The notes beneath the pieces were generated by a model that made no database searches, was not told the origin of the DNA, and saw nothing but the letters and a program-made list of their open reading frames with translations. The translations under genes and the position numbers were made by a program. Of a stretch of 64,000 nt of DNA, positions 1 to 10,756 are shown in pieces. The DNA comes from Mesostigma viride. Its lineage: Eukaryota; Streptophyta; Mesostigmatophyceae; Mesostigmatales; Mesostigmataceae. How positions within the stretch are numbered: position 1 is the first letter of the stretch; each line of letters opens with the position of its first letter. The stretch covers positions 1,696,454-1,760,453 of the forward strand of contig RPFO01000225.1 of NCBI GenBank assembly GCA_009746045.1, written 5' to 3'.

Positions 1-1639
1 AGACCATCCTGCCATGGAGCCACCTCCTGGGCCCCTTGCCTGAGGCAACATTGATAAAGCACCACGACCAGGCAGCAGCATTCTTTTAACCAGAAATTCA
101 TTGCGGAGTAGTCATGGCATGAAATGACTGGCTATGGTTGGAAACCCTTCAGGAATTTCTTGCTTGCCCTGTGTGGTTATTACACCACGGAAATTGTGGG
201 GGCATAATAGCAGCCAATGGTGATGGACATTGGCAACCAGCACCACCCTATGTGTCTCAGTGATGGGATTTTTTTCACATGTATTGAGTCTAAGCGACAA
301 GAATATTAGAATAACATCCTTGTAAAGTAAAGAAAGCCCACATTAATTTCCACGTTGAAAATGGAAGGTGGCGGTTGTCTCCTTGATAATTGGAACTTCA
401 GTGTAATTATTCACAACACCGCGAGCCCCGCCAAATTTTTACATAAATTATTGTCCGGAATTCGTCCGAGATCTAGATTTTTCCCGCCACGCGAGAGGCG
501 AAAACGACGAAAACACCCATGGCGGTCGAGCATGAGCTAGCGTTCTGAAACTTGCGTCATTGCAGCCGCTCGAGGTGTCAAAACGAAGCTTACATCACGG
601 TTAATCCATGGAATAATTTTGGACTTATATACGCTGTGATTGCGACGCGGGCATTGAACGGGACAAAAAGTTTTTTTCACAGCGGACCAGTTTTTCGCGA
701 AAACCGGATTTCTCGGTGGTACGTGTCTCAAAGTCTTGGTCACATGAGGATACGAAAATCCCGGCACGATAGCTCAGCTTGTTCGTTATAATATTTCCCG
801 AAAACGTTAGTGTTTTCGTTTTTTGAGTTTCGCTTTTAATTGTCCGGCATTGACGCGAATAAATATGGGGGTGCGTAATCCGCCTGTTTCTTGCCTCATG
901 CAATGCATATCTTTGTCGTCAGATAATCAGCTCTTTAGGCTATGCCCGACCTTCCTATACTGCCAGCCTGCGGCAGTAAGCCACCAGGGGATATGGCGTG
1001 CCCAAGGTTCCGCGCTAAGGCCGCTAATGGTCTTCCGGATGTGCAGTAAGTGCGGTAAAAGCTGCGAAAATTGCTTATAATGCCTGTAGGAAGCTGTTTG
1101 CGACAGTGTTTTCCAAGCGAGTTCATTGTTCTTTTGACGCCAGATACAAAAGGCAAAGGGGGGCATCGTTTTTATTAGTCGGCAGTGCGGTTGCGAGATG
1201 TGATGAGTCGGGCAGACGACCTCGCCACGACACGCTCGGCTCAAGCTTCGCATATCCCGGCTGCCATAAAGAAGCGCAGATTAAGCGAGGTGAGCGAGCC
1301 AGAGGGCCCAGAATCGTTGCTAACGCAAGGCAGCTTCTGAAAGGGTAGAAAGCTGGATTGTTAATACTTTCTCAAGAGCATGGTGCAGTGGTTATTGCCA
1401 CCTTGTCCAGATATTTGCCTTTGTCTTTCTGATTTAAAGACTGTTTGAAAGAGGAGTGGGAGCTCTCTCGAGAGCGTTTCCAACGTTGTTGCTTATTCAT
1501 TACTGTGAAGAAAGAGCCTTTTCAGTTGCTGACAATGAGATGGAAGCTGTCTCATGCAAATTACCCAGGCAATGCAAGTGGTGCAAGGTGAGGCCATGCA
1601 TGGCTGATGTTGCCTTCATTCATGCGTGAGTTGAGCAGG
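1..1639. other. Unannotated sequence, no gene recognised
   Basis: Mixed-composition DNA with only short open frames (at most about 108 codons) on both strands, none of which resembles a known protein or shows an exon-like GC block with splice signals. I saw no tandem repeat, terminal inverted repeat or RNA gene. It could be intergenic or intronic sequence of a gene outside the window. Confidence 0.5.
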
Positions 1640-2531
1640 AGACTGGCTGGGTGTGTGGCTGGCTAGGTGACCGGGGCGTGTATGGGGTGTTGCAATGGTG
1701 AGGGCATGCGAGGCGGGCATATGCCTGGCTGGTGTGGGTGTTGGGTACTTGGTTGGTTCGGTGATTGTGTTGTTGAGTGGTTAGGTGGTTAGGTGGTTGT
1801 GTAGCTGGGTGATTGGTTGTTTGGTTGTTTGATTGCCCAGAGAGCCTTGGGTGGGAGGCTTGGGCTATAGATGCTTCAAGGGATGCCTTGGCGTGGGTGG
1901 GTTCAATGGCAGGTGGCTGGCTTATAGGTGGATGCCTTGGTAAATGGCTGGCTGCGTAGGTGGGAGCACAGGCAGTTGGAGAGGGTGGGTGGCTGGCTGG
2001 CTGGTCATGGTGGATGAGTGCAAGGGCGGTCGGTTATTGGCAGATGGCCAGGTGGCTGCATGGGTGATGATAGGCTTTGGGGACTTTGAAGTGGGTGTTT
2101 TGTTGGATGCATGAGTGAAACAACTGCACGGTTTTGAGGGTGGTGGGTTGGTGGTTGGTTGGTTAGGGATGTGTGTGTGTGGGTGGGTTGGTGGGTGGGC
2201 CATTGGTGGTTGGTGGCTGGCAGATGTGTAGATGACTAGATGTGGGTGGGTGGGTGAAGGGACGGGTAGATGGACGGGTGGGCGCACAGATATGGATGCG
2301 TGGATGGGTTAATGGTTGGGACCGACTCACCTATCGCGGGTGAACGGCTGTGCAGGCTTGGGGTGAGGTAGGTGTCGGGGTGCTGGCTGAGAAAATGCGT
2401 GTGTGGGTGGGTCAGTGGGTGGGTCACTGGGTATAAGGGTGTGGGGGCAGTGAGTGGTTGAGTGGGTAGGTGCGTGGGTGGGTCAACTGTGGGTGGCCGG
2501 ACGGGTGCATATGGGGCCAGCTGGCTGGGTG
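1640..2531. repeat. G/T-rich low-complexity tract, left part
   Basis: The plus strand is dominated by degenerate GGTGGGTGG, GGTTGGTTGG and GGCTGGCTGG words. The same type of sequence resumes at 9315 after the LTR element, so the two were one tract before the insertion. The minus strand gives spurious Pro/His/Thr-rich open frames. The G-run density makes G-quadruplex formation possible; that is an inference. Confidence 0.8.
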
Positions 2532-2536
2532 TTTAG
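2532..2536. repeat. Target-site duplication TTTAG, left copy
   Basis: TTTAG directly abuts the left end of the LTR element and is repeated at 9310-9314 directly after its right end. A 5-bp duplication is normal for LTR retrotransposon integrases. It supports insertion into the G/T-rich tract. Confidence 0.8.
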
Positions 2537-3230
2537 TTTTACATCCCGGCTGACTGCCGGGTGTGAAAGATCTACACCTGATTCATAATAGACCATTATG
2601 AACAGTGGTCGCTATATTAATCTACGCAATCCACACCATGACTAGTATGGACGATAACTAATCTAACATAATTGACCTGGCGCAGTTGACCCTGGCCGGT
2701 TCAAGCCCGAGGTGTTGCAACCTCGTGGGAAGCTGGGCGAAATGCCTCCCGAGGTGCATGTAGCATTTACGACAGGAATTCAGGACCATGCATTTCCTAA
2801 ACCCGCGGGCGTGACCCAGCCGGAAAGAGAAAGAGATTAGCTCAATTCATTTCATTCATTCCGGGGGTGACAATGGTGAACGTTCCCACACACTATTAAC
2901 CTTGGCGGCTCACGGCGTTGCCAAGCAGTGCCAAGCAGCACTGCTTGGACGCATGGTCAACCGAGATCTCTAGGGCGCTACGGTTCACACGAATTGACCG
3001 TACGACCCAATACGACTTACACTAGGTCCACGCACATTGACATGCTGCGCACCTACAGATAAACCAAAGTACCGAAAGTACTACAAAACCACTGAATAGC
3101 AAGTACAACGCCGTATGAACCGGCTGTACGAATATGCCTAAATAGCCGAACAATGAGACTACGGCTATTAAACATTGTTGCGCCGAACTGTCCACTAAAG
3201 GAACCTAATTAAATAGGCTTGGACGCAACA
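2537..3230 (-). repeat. Long terminal repeat (3' LTR in element sense)
   Basis: This repeat matches 8616-9309 base for base apart from two substitutions seen by eye. It contains an internal inverted repeat (CCAAGCAGTGC ... GCACTGCTTGG near 2920-2950) and a small hairpin CCGGC-TGACT-GCCGG at its left end. It would supply the polyadenylation region of the element. Confidence 0.88.
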
Positions 3231-3246
3231 CTCCTCCCCCCTCTCT
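3231..3246 (-). other. Polypurine tract of the LTR element
   Basis: The plus strand carries 16 consecutive pyrimidines directly after the LTR, that is AGAGAGGGGGGAGGAG on the minus strand immediately before TGTTGCG. This is the classic position and composition of the plus-strand DNA synthesis primer. It fixes the element's sense as minus. Confidence 0.75.
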
Positions 3247-4032
3247 GGGGAGAGGTCGGCTACCCCGACAGCTAGCCCAACGACAACCACGCCCAGAACA
3301 TGCTAGACTCCGTATACGCATGGTGCAACCCATGAGTGACCTATGGTCCCGATGGGGCAGGGACCAGCTTGCACGACTAAGCTGGTCCATCGGGCAAGCC
3401 CAACTCAGATCCCGTCCATTGGTCGCGCGGCACGCAGAAGAAGGATGCATGCCCAAAGGACAGAAGCGAGGGGCCAAGACACAGGGCAGTGAGCCAAGGT
3501 CTCCACGATCACCACAAGTTTAGCCACGGACATACGTGAATCGTAACACATCCAAAGTGAGGATAGTCAATACAGGCATCGACACGACCACCACTGTAAC
3601 TGCACGAGGTGATACATCACACGCAGGTGGCTCAATCAACCTCCAAATTCTCATCACAAGAGCCAATAAAGGCCATGCTACAATAAAGTAGCCAAAAGTC
3701 GCCAAAGATCACCGAGTGTCGCCAAATGTCACCGAATGTCGCCAAATGTCACCAAATGTCACCAACTCAACAACGTCCCAAATAGAACAGTCTACCAATG
3801 GCAAGCAAGGTGCCAAAGGCTCCCACCCGATAAGACAATGGGGTGAAGAACACAATGTAAACTGTCATGTGACCATGACCAATCACACGCCCACCATACT
3901 ATCGCCACACGCGGCAATAGGGAGGTCCACCCAGACCCCTGAGTGGGAACCTGGACAGGAGCCAAAGGTCGGTGTGAGGAGCTGGAAAGCCCCGCCACGT
4001 GGGGACCTGACGGCCCCGGTGCGACCCCTGAA

Positions 4033-4453
4033 TCACCACCCGCAACGGTCACAGTACCCACCGGTAACGTCGCGCTGGTGACTGCCCCGCCCGGCCCTTA
4101 AGGCGCGACCCGATTGGGTCCTGCACTGGAATGTGTAGAAGCCCCAAGTCCCGCCGCCGCTTGGGGAGTCAACATCCGCTCCATCACCTTCTGGAGTACC
4201 GCTTCCATCGTGGTGGACAACCGCGCCTAAAAAAAAAAACTCTGCCTGTGCAACCATCTGTTTCTCCAAACCTAAACGCAGCGCCTGCAGCTGGGAGAAA
4301 ACCCGCTGCTCGACCTCCACCGCGGACTGCGAAGAGAGGTCGGACGCCTTGTTAATGCCGCAAACCATGTTGTCCAACAAATGACTCGCCAATGTGTCCA
4401 TCGACTCGCCGATGTGGTCACTGTGTCTCCTTGTCCTTGTCGCCCGTCGCCAC
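4033..4453 (-). other. GC-rich open block inside the LTR element, unknown
   Basis: This GC-rich island stands out from the A/C-rich rest of the element. It has a 122-codon minus frame (4033-4401) whose first half is helix-like, rich in Leu, Gln and Glu (residues about 1-55), with an overlapping shorter frame upstream. It could be a decayed gag coil or a captured host exon. I recognise no domain, so no function is proposed. Confidence 0.25.
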
Positions 4454-6239
4454 TATACCTGAGGGGCATAGCGCGGGCTCCATGTACGGTGGCTTACCAC
4501 TGTTGCACAAATATACGCTTGCGACGGAACTTCGCGTGTGATACTTCGCCCGACGGCCGCCCTAGCTCTGACTGCCGCCACTGCGCCGACGTAGCAACTT
4601 GAGGCGCGATCATAGCTCGAACTGCGCGCACCGTATCCCGCGCTCTTTGTCGCCGCCGTAACCCTTATGAAAGCGGTGTCCCTCGCCACCTCGTATGACT
4701 ACAAGGGGGACTCCGCGCCGAATGAACTAATGCCGAGTTCCAACCCCTCCTGAAGAGCGGGGTACTGAAGAGCAGATAGCTCCTCCTTGCGGACATGCGG
4801 CTGGTATTGGTGTGGTGGGGAAGAGACAAGTGTGCATGACTGCGCACATCCATCGCACGAAAGAGATGAGATACCTCCCCCCCCTAAGGGGGAGCCAAGC
4901 GTGTGCCTCGGCATGGAGGAACCCACACCAAGTTCAAAGAAAAAAATTGAAAGATTCCTCTGACACGCATACGCATCTTCCAATCCTTTATGCACACACC
5001 ACGTACACCCTCATACACCTACTACATGACCTAGTTGACCTCAGGCACTGACGAACCAAGGACAACCAACCCCGTACATCCATGATGTCCGGACCAACAC
5101 ATGCACCAGAGCTCACTAGTATGACTACCAGTACAAACACAGATGCTCGGACCAACATGTGCATCCGCTAGTATGACTACTAGTACAGACACAATATCTA
5201 GTTGCTACTAGAGCCATTAGTAATAACACTAGTAACCTCAGTGCTTTCTCACACTTACTCCTCCCCCCCCTAAGGGGGATGGGAGCCTCTCCCTTCAGTC
5301 CACTAACTGGGTAACACACAGATGCCTATCTCTGTGACTCCTCCCCCCCCTAAGGGGCTGTGAAGCCTCTTCCTTCTTCTCTCCTCCCCCCTCTATGGGA
5401 ATCGGAGCGCCCTCGCGACGGAAAGCACCCGGAGGGGGAGGGGGGGGAAGGAAAAAAAAATTCCAAGCACGTCCTCCAGGATCCAAAAAAATTCCAAACA
5501 AACCAAACAGATAGAATATCAAGCCAAAATAGACGTGCCACAACTGAGGTACAAAGACATTGTACCCACAACGGTACCCCCAGACTGGGGAGAAAGGGGT
5601 GTGAAGGTCAAGACAAGGCAGTGTCTACGAAACATGTGTCCGAATGGCAGTGAGAGTGGAGTGATCAGGTCCACAAGCAAGGCTGCCCCTACAAACACGT
5701 CGAGGAACTCCCCGGTACTGAGCTTTCACGAGCCCCTGTCATCATGGTAGATGTGTCTAGCTTGCGATGTACGATAAACCATTGCCACGGTTACCAGCAT
5801 GACCGCTAGTATTGAGTACAAAAAAAAATAGGTATGACTACCTGCAACAGAAACGTGCCACACACCCACAACAATGGGTAGGAACACCCATTATCACCTG
5901 ACATCAATCCCAGCAAACAGCAGGTATGACCAACAGCAACCCCGATTAACAGCAAGGATTACTGCTTGCTAGCTCTTGGCACGGTGGTTGTGCAGGGAAG
6001 GGGTGATGGCAAGGGGCTGAATGCGACTGAGGATAGATGATGTGGGGGTGATGGTAAAACCCAATGCACCCCATGTGAAGAGTCCTAACTCCCCTTAGAA
6101 CAGGGAAGAGAACAAAATGCTAATAGCGCCTTCAGACTGAAGGAGCACTGCTAACCCTATAGGATCCATAGATTGTTATGTCAAGCAACAAAAATCAACA
6201 ACAATCCCAGACCCTTCATGCAGCTAAGTGCTCCATTGC

Positions 6240-6484
6240 CTAGAACCTGCAACTTAGAAGGTTGCACATTGTGGCGACGTAACCCTCCCTGACTGGAAGG
6301 AAAAAGTAAGAGGAGACAAGTGTGAATGACAGGAGGACTGAGAACCCTGTAGGATTCACACGTGGGAACTGATGTCCATGAACGTCCACAACAGCATGCA
6401 TTTCAGCAAAGTGAAATCTGCAACTAGGAAAGGTTGCAAAGCATATGCTGATAGAACCCTCCCTGACTGGAAGGAAAAGTAAGG
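6240..6484. repeat. Imperfect 65-bp direct repeat
   Basis: Two related blocks (about 6246-6310 and 6418-6483) both contain CTGCAACT(T/A)(A)G, GAAGGTTGCA-like sequence and the shared CCCTCCCTGACTGGAAGGAA. They lie in the internal non-coding region of the LTR element. Confidence 0.6.
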
Positions 6485-7077
6485 TACCCGAGCTACAACA
6501 ACCAAGCGCATCATCCTGAAACAACCACGTCGCATAGATACGTCAAAGGTAAGAAACATAAAGTACCCTTGCAAAACAGGCCGACGCTTGAAGATGGACA
6601 TCATTGATGCACAAAGGAACAAGCCGGTGGAACGCCGGCGACAACCACTAAGGAAACAAAAGAGGTAAAGTGTTGATGCACTTCACATGGACGGCCGTGA
6701 GGGCCATATACACAGGAACCAAAAGAAGCAAAAGAGACAAAATGGCACCAGCTATGACTAACTGTTGCAACAACTGCCGTCACTCTAACTAATTAATCCC
6801 AACAAAGAGACAGCAACAGCCATGAGGGTATCCCTAATTGCGATGTCTAGTAGCAAATAAGACCAACCTAGACAACACAGCTATTACTAGCTGCTGTCAC
6901 AGCTGATACAAATATTGCTAGAATATTGCAGTCACTGAAGACTACAAGGGACGATGCTACTAAAGATAGCAATTGTCACTATGGCACCTATAAGGTGAGC
7001 ACAGGCAGCCATCCTGGCCCCTGCAAAGGAGGTATGGTACAGGCAGCTAACGGCTACACCCACAGGGACACAGTGTC

Positions 7078-7323
7078 AACATACTGGCATGACTAGCAGC
7101 ATATGGAAATAACCAAACAACAAAAGAAAGAAGAAGGACAGGTGTGACCACCCGTGACAGCACAGCAGCTAGCCAGACTGGCTACTACCTGCCTATCTCC
7201 AAGATACTGGCATGACTACCAGCACCTAAAGAAAATAAAACAACCCAATGAAGGAAAAGAACAAGTGTGACCACCTGTAACAGTGCAGCAGCCAACCAAA
7301 GTAGCTACTACTGCGCGTCACCA
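7078..7323. repeat. 123-bp tandem duplication
   Basis: Landmarks recur at a fixed 123-bp offset: ACTGGCATGACTA at 7083 and 7206, and GTGACCACC at 7144 and 7267, each followed by a related AACAG/GACAG-type stretch ending GCAGC. The intervening A-rich spacers have diverged, so this is an older duplication within the retroelement. Confidence 0.6.
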
Positions 7324-7637
7324 CTCGCGCATGCAACAGATATGACTACCTGTTGTCACAGCTACGTAGTGCATCCAACAATTATTGCCCTCCCTGTACC
7401 CTCTACACTGATGACCCCGGTGAGAGGAGGGTTGGGGCAGAAGGCAGAGGTGGTGGTGAAGGTCACAGAGTGGTACAAGTGTCTCCTAGTGACCGAGGAG
7501 TGCCGTGTGCATAAGAATTAACTCTTCTGCCTGAACAAGAGTGGCAAGACCTGCCTCCCCCACCCGTACCCACGAATGACCTGCTCAGCGTGCTCCGAAG
7601 ATTAAGGAGCAAGCCACAGTGTACACTATTGCTGCTA

Positions 7638-8069
7638 GGGGCTACAGCCTATAAGGGCTGCCACTAAAAGAAACACTTGGGCTACAGCCTGGAAGGACTG
7701 CAACGCTAAATGGGCTACAGCCGGGAAGGGCTGCAACGCCAAAATGGGCTACAGCCGGGAAGGGCTGCAACGCAAAAATGGGCTACAGCCTGTAAGTGTC
7801 CATTTACCCAGAGGCCTCAATTGAGGCCTTTTGGCTCAATTGAGGCCTTTTTCACCAAGGTCACATGGGGACGGTAATTTTGGCGGGAAGGACCGGTCCT
7901 ATGGGTCGTCCGGCCCCAGGCTGCAGCACCACAATGGGCTACAACATGTAAGGGCTGCAGCACAAAAATGGGCTACAGCCTGGAAGGGCTGCAGCATGAC
8001 AAAAAGAAAAGGGGGCTACAGCCTGGAAGGGCTGCAACCCTAAAAGAAACACTACTGGGTAGGGCTGCA
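7638..8069. repeat. 34-bp minisatellite, interrupted
   Basis: About nine units of the type GGGCTACAGCC-NGGAAGGGCTGCAACGC-AAAAT occur in two blocks (7638-7797 and 7933-8069), separated by about 135 bp holding a perfect palindrome. Each unit contains CAGCC...GGCTG arms around a six-base spacer, so each could fold into a small hairpin. The array is part of the LTR element, near its 5' end in element sense. Confidence 0.75.
7812..7829. repeat. 18-bp perfect palindrome
   Basis: AGGCCTCAATTGAGGCCT reads the same on both strands and is followed at once by a second half copy (GGCTCAATTGAGGCC, 7832-7846). It splits the 34-bp repeat array. It may be an extruding palindrome or the remnant of a small insertion. 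Confidence 0.8.
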
Positions 8070-8594
8070 TATACTACTGATAGAAATTCAAGTCTAGGAA
8101 AAACTAAAATTTCGACAGCAATGGCCAAAGGAGCGTTCTATCATAATGAACAATCCTACTCCGGGCATACCTGTGTCTTCGACTCCCCCAGCTGACTGCC
8201 GGGTGTCGTGCCCATGGACGCTGCCGATCGAAGTAAAAGAGGTCGCCGATGATGAGGATATTCCCTCGGACGCTCGCCAGCACCCCGCCCCACTAAAAAG
8301 TCGACTATAGGGGGATTATGGACCCGCTATAGATTCTCGATGCCGATTGCCGGACTTATTCAATAACTACCGAACCCATAACCCCTCTTCGGTAGGGGCA
8401 ATTGTAAATCGACCTACCGCCTCAAGAAAAAATTAAATTCGTGAAAAAAAAAGCCGTTCCTGACAGGAATCTGGGTCATGACCTCTAGAGTGTGGGTCAC
8501 GACATACGCACAATCGCAAGGTGGCAAGTCTGCGATGTGGCATTACAATTGATTTAGAAACTTATAAACATCGCTTATTTACCTCTGCGACTCA

Positions 8595-8614
8595 GGTGGA
8601 TTCCTCCGAGTCCA
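8595..8614 (-). other. tRNA primer-binding site of the LTR element
   Basis: One base inside the 5' LTR, the minus strand reads TGGACTCGGAGGAATCCACC. Starting with TGG (the complement of a tRNA CCA end) at this position is diagnostic of a primer-binding site. The primer tRNA would end ...GATTCCTCCGAGTCCA. I cannot assign the tRNA species without a tRNA set from this organism. Confidence 0.7.
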
Positions 8615-8615
8615 G

Positions 8616-9309
8616 TTTTACATCCCGCCTGACTGCCGGGTGTGAAAGATCTACACCTGATTCATAATAGACCATTATGAACAGTGGTCGCTATATTAAT
8701 CTACGCAATCCACACCATGACTAGTATGGACGATAACTAATCTAACATAATTGACCTGGCGCAGTTGACCCTGGCCGGTTCAAGCCCGAGGTGTTGCAAC
8801 CTCGTGGGAAGCTGGGCGAAATGCCTCCCGAGGTGCATGTAGCATTTACGACAGGAATTCAGGACCATGCATTTCCTAAACCCGCGGGCGTGACCCAGCC
8901 GGAAAGAGAAAGAGATTAGCTCAATTCATTTCATTCATTCCGGGGGTGACAATGGTGAACGTTCCCATACACTATTAACCTTGGCGGCTCACGGCGTTGC
9001 CAAGCAGTGCCAAGCAGCACTGCTTGGACGCATGGTCAACCGAGATCTCTAGGGCGCTACGGTTCACACGAATTGACCGTACGACCCAATACGACTTACA
9101 CTAGGTCCACGCACATTGACATGCTGCGCACCTACAGATAAACCAAAGTACCGAAAGTACTACAAAACCACTGAATAGCAAGTACAACGCCGTATGAACC
9201 GGCTGTACGAATATGCCTAAATAGCCGAACAATGAGACTACGGCTATTAAACATTGTTGCGCCGAACTGTCCACTAAAGGAACCTAATTAAATAGGCTTG
9301 GACGCAACA
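8616..9309 (-). repeat. Long terminal repeat (5' LTR in element sense)
   Basis: This is the second copy of the 694-bp LTR, with TTTAG following at 9310-9314. In element sense it would hold the promoter. No convincing TATA box could be chosen by eye. Confidence 0.88.
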
Positions 9310-9314
9310 TTTAG

Positions 9315-9620
9315 GTGGTTGGGTGGTTGGGTGGTTGGCTCATTGGATGGGGGAAATTGCCTCCTTACTACCTAGTTGGTGTGTGGGTTGCGCAGGTGCC
9401 TTGGTGGGTGGGTGGATGTCCAAGTGGGTTGGTAGGTGGTTGGGTGCCTAGGTGCACGCATGGTTATATAAGTTGGGTAAGCACGTGCGCGGCTGGCTTG
9501 GTGGGTGGCTCACTGGGTGGGAGGACAGGTGGCTGTCTGGGTGCACGGGCGCGCGAGTGTGTGAGCAGTTGTGTGGGTGGGTGGCCAGGTGGCTGCATGG
9601 GTGGGCGACTGCATGGGTGG
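9315..9620. repeat. G/T-rich low-complexity tract, right part
   Basis: This is the continuation of the GGTGGTTGGGTGG-type sequence seen at 1640-2531. It begins directly after the right target-site duplication, as expected if the LTR element landed inside the tract. Open frames here (for example 9315-9734) are composition artefacts. Confidence 0.75.
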
Positions 9621-9886
9621 CTTGGTGCGCACAAAGTGCAAGAGATGGAGACATGGGATATGCCAATGCCATATCATGTGAGCATACGTGGATGCCAGGT
9701 GACATGTGCCAGCGTTGGGGTCACTGCACCTTGATATGCTCGCTCGGCATATTCTCGACATGTATTACACGTAGTGTAGATCATGCATGGTGCGTGTTGG
9801 TAGCATTCACATGGCTGTGTTAGTGATGTGGCATGTATTGTTCACCTTTCCTTCCCATTTTGCAATGTGCCATGTAGTTTAGAGGC

Positions 9887-10195
9887 ATGGTGTCATGGGG
9901 TATACATATGGAGCGGGCCAAGCTCCTGGCCTATGGCGACGTCGGGCACCATCGTGTGGTGCCCTTTGTCCTGGAGGAGTTTGGGGCCATGGGGCCCCTG
10001 ACCTCCGCCTTCTTCAAGGAGTGTTGCCGGCTCCGGGAGGACCGGCTGGACCTGGAGGGCCAGCGGGCCCCATGGTCGGCGCGGACCTGGACGTCATATT
10101 GGCGTCAGCGCTTGTCGGTGGCGCTGACTCGGGCCATGGCTGACATCATGCTCCGCCGTACGCGGGCTGATTTTGCGGTGCAGCAGGGCTATTAG
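9887..10195 (+). pseudogene. 3' fragment of a non-LTR retrotransposon reverse transcriptase (likely)
   Basis: A 102-codon frame contains HHRVVPFVLEEFGAMGP, then a helical stretch and WSARTWTSYWRQRLSVAL, ending in an Arg-rich tail. A 'RxVPFVxExFGxLGP ... W..R...Y W...LS.AL' pattern is what I recall from the extreme C-terminus of LINE-type proteins in green algae; this is recalled, not searched. No reverse-transcriptase core lies upstream, so the copy is 5'-truncated, as LINEs usually are. After the stop comes about 130 bp of AT-rich sequence ending near TTATATTTTTTATA, a possible 3' tail. It could instead be the last exon of a host gene. Confidence 0.5.
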
Positions 10196-10553
10196 GTTCC
10201 TCCCGTTAGGCGTTTCCATTGGTCTTATCGTAGTATAGAGCTTTGACATGGCTCTGTATATAGGTTTATAGCTGGGCGTTTGCTTTGGTTTGAGTGATTT
10301 CACTCTGTTGTAAGTAATTATATTTTTTATACATATGGACATGCACTGCACATCACAGCTTTGTGGCATACTGGCAATGCCTACCTTACATGATGGATTC
10401 TGCTAGCAATGGTCACCACCCAGGCATTCACATGCACCAAGTTTTTGCACACTGTTTGTACTAGTCATTCTTGAGTTGCCTGCAAAGATTTAAATGATGT
10501 GCCCCAGCTTGGAGAGTGTTTTGGTGTTGTTATAATTATGAGTAAAAAAGCAA

Positions 10554-10756
10554 AAAATGGTGACAATTGCTGGCAAATGTCACCATTTTGGGCTCTGCAT
10601 GATCTGAATTTTTGCTCATGACTTGTTGAGACCACTCGTCAGGTGCTGGCATGATGGCAATAAGTTTTGGTGGCATTCTGACATTATTTGGGTTAAATAT
10701 TTATTTAAAATGGCCATTAATGACAAATGCTAGCAAAATTTTGCTAGCATTTGTCA
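10554..10756. repeat. Foldback DNA: 12-bp inverted repeat plus 36-bp perfect palindrome
   Basis: AAAATGGTGACA (10554-10565) pairs with TGTCACCATTTT (10578-10589). About 130 bp on, 10721-10756 is a perfect 36-bp palindrome with half-site TGACAAATGCTAGCAAAA. The two hairpins share the word GCAAATGTCACC/GCATTTGTCACC, so they are related. This looks like a MITE or foldback remnant. No target-site duplication was found. Confidence 0.75.

Larger units (their letters stand above)
5115..7355. repeat. Dispersed hairpin family with constant loop ATGACT
   Basis: Short inverted repeats recur inside the retroelement with a nearly fixed six-base loop, RTGACY (mostly ATGACT), and changing but mutually complementary arms. 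Examples are CTAGT/ACTAG at 5168-5183, AGGT/ACCT at 5830-5843, CTGG/CCAG at 7207-7222, CAAGT/ACCTG at 7262-7277 (one mismatch) and CAACAGAT/ACCTGTTG at 7334-7355 (one mismatch). Weaker cases are at 5115-5132, 5794-5809, 6749-6764 and 7084-7099. Arms changing together suggest a maintained fold, or copying of a palindrome followed by gene conversion. Confidence 0.6.
2537..9309 (-). mobile_element. Non-autonomous LTR retrotransposon (LARD-like), minus orientation
   Basis: Two 694-bp direct repeats (2537-3230 and 8616-9309) bracket 5.4 kb of internal DNA and are flanked by the 5-bp duplication TTTAG. Orientation is set by three signs. Read on the minus strand the LTR begins TGTTGCG. A 16-nt pure purine tract (plus 3231-3246) lies directly upstream of the 3' LTR. 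A TGG-starting primer-binding site (plus 8595-8614) lies one base after the 5' LTR. The LTRs differ at only two positions that I found (2549 region g/c and 2891 region c/t), so the insertion is young. Internal frames on either strand stay below about 125 codons, with no gag, protease, reverse transcriptase, RNase H or integrase motif, so it must depend on another element's proteins. The far LTR end (..GTAAAA) is not the usual CA. Confidence 0.85.

Noticed and set aside
1922..2427. Pro/His/Thr-rich minus-strand frames
   Set aside because: They are products of the G/T-rich low-complexity tract and show no start, domain or splice context.
2537..9309. Two 694-bp repeats as a plain segmental duplication
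   Set aside because: The target-site duplication, purine tract and primer-binding site in the right places make an LTR element far more likely.
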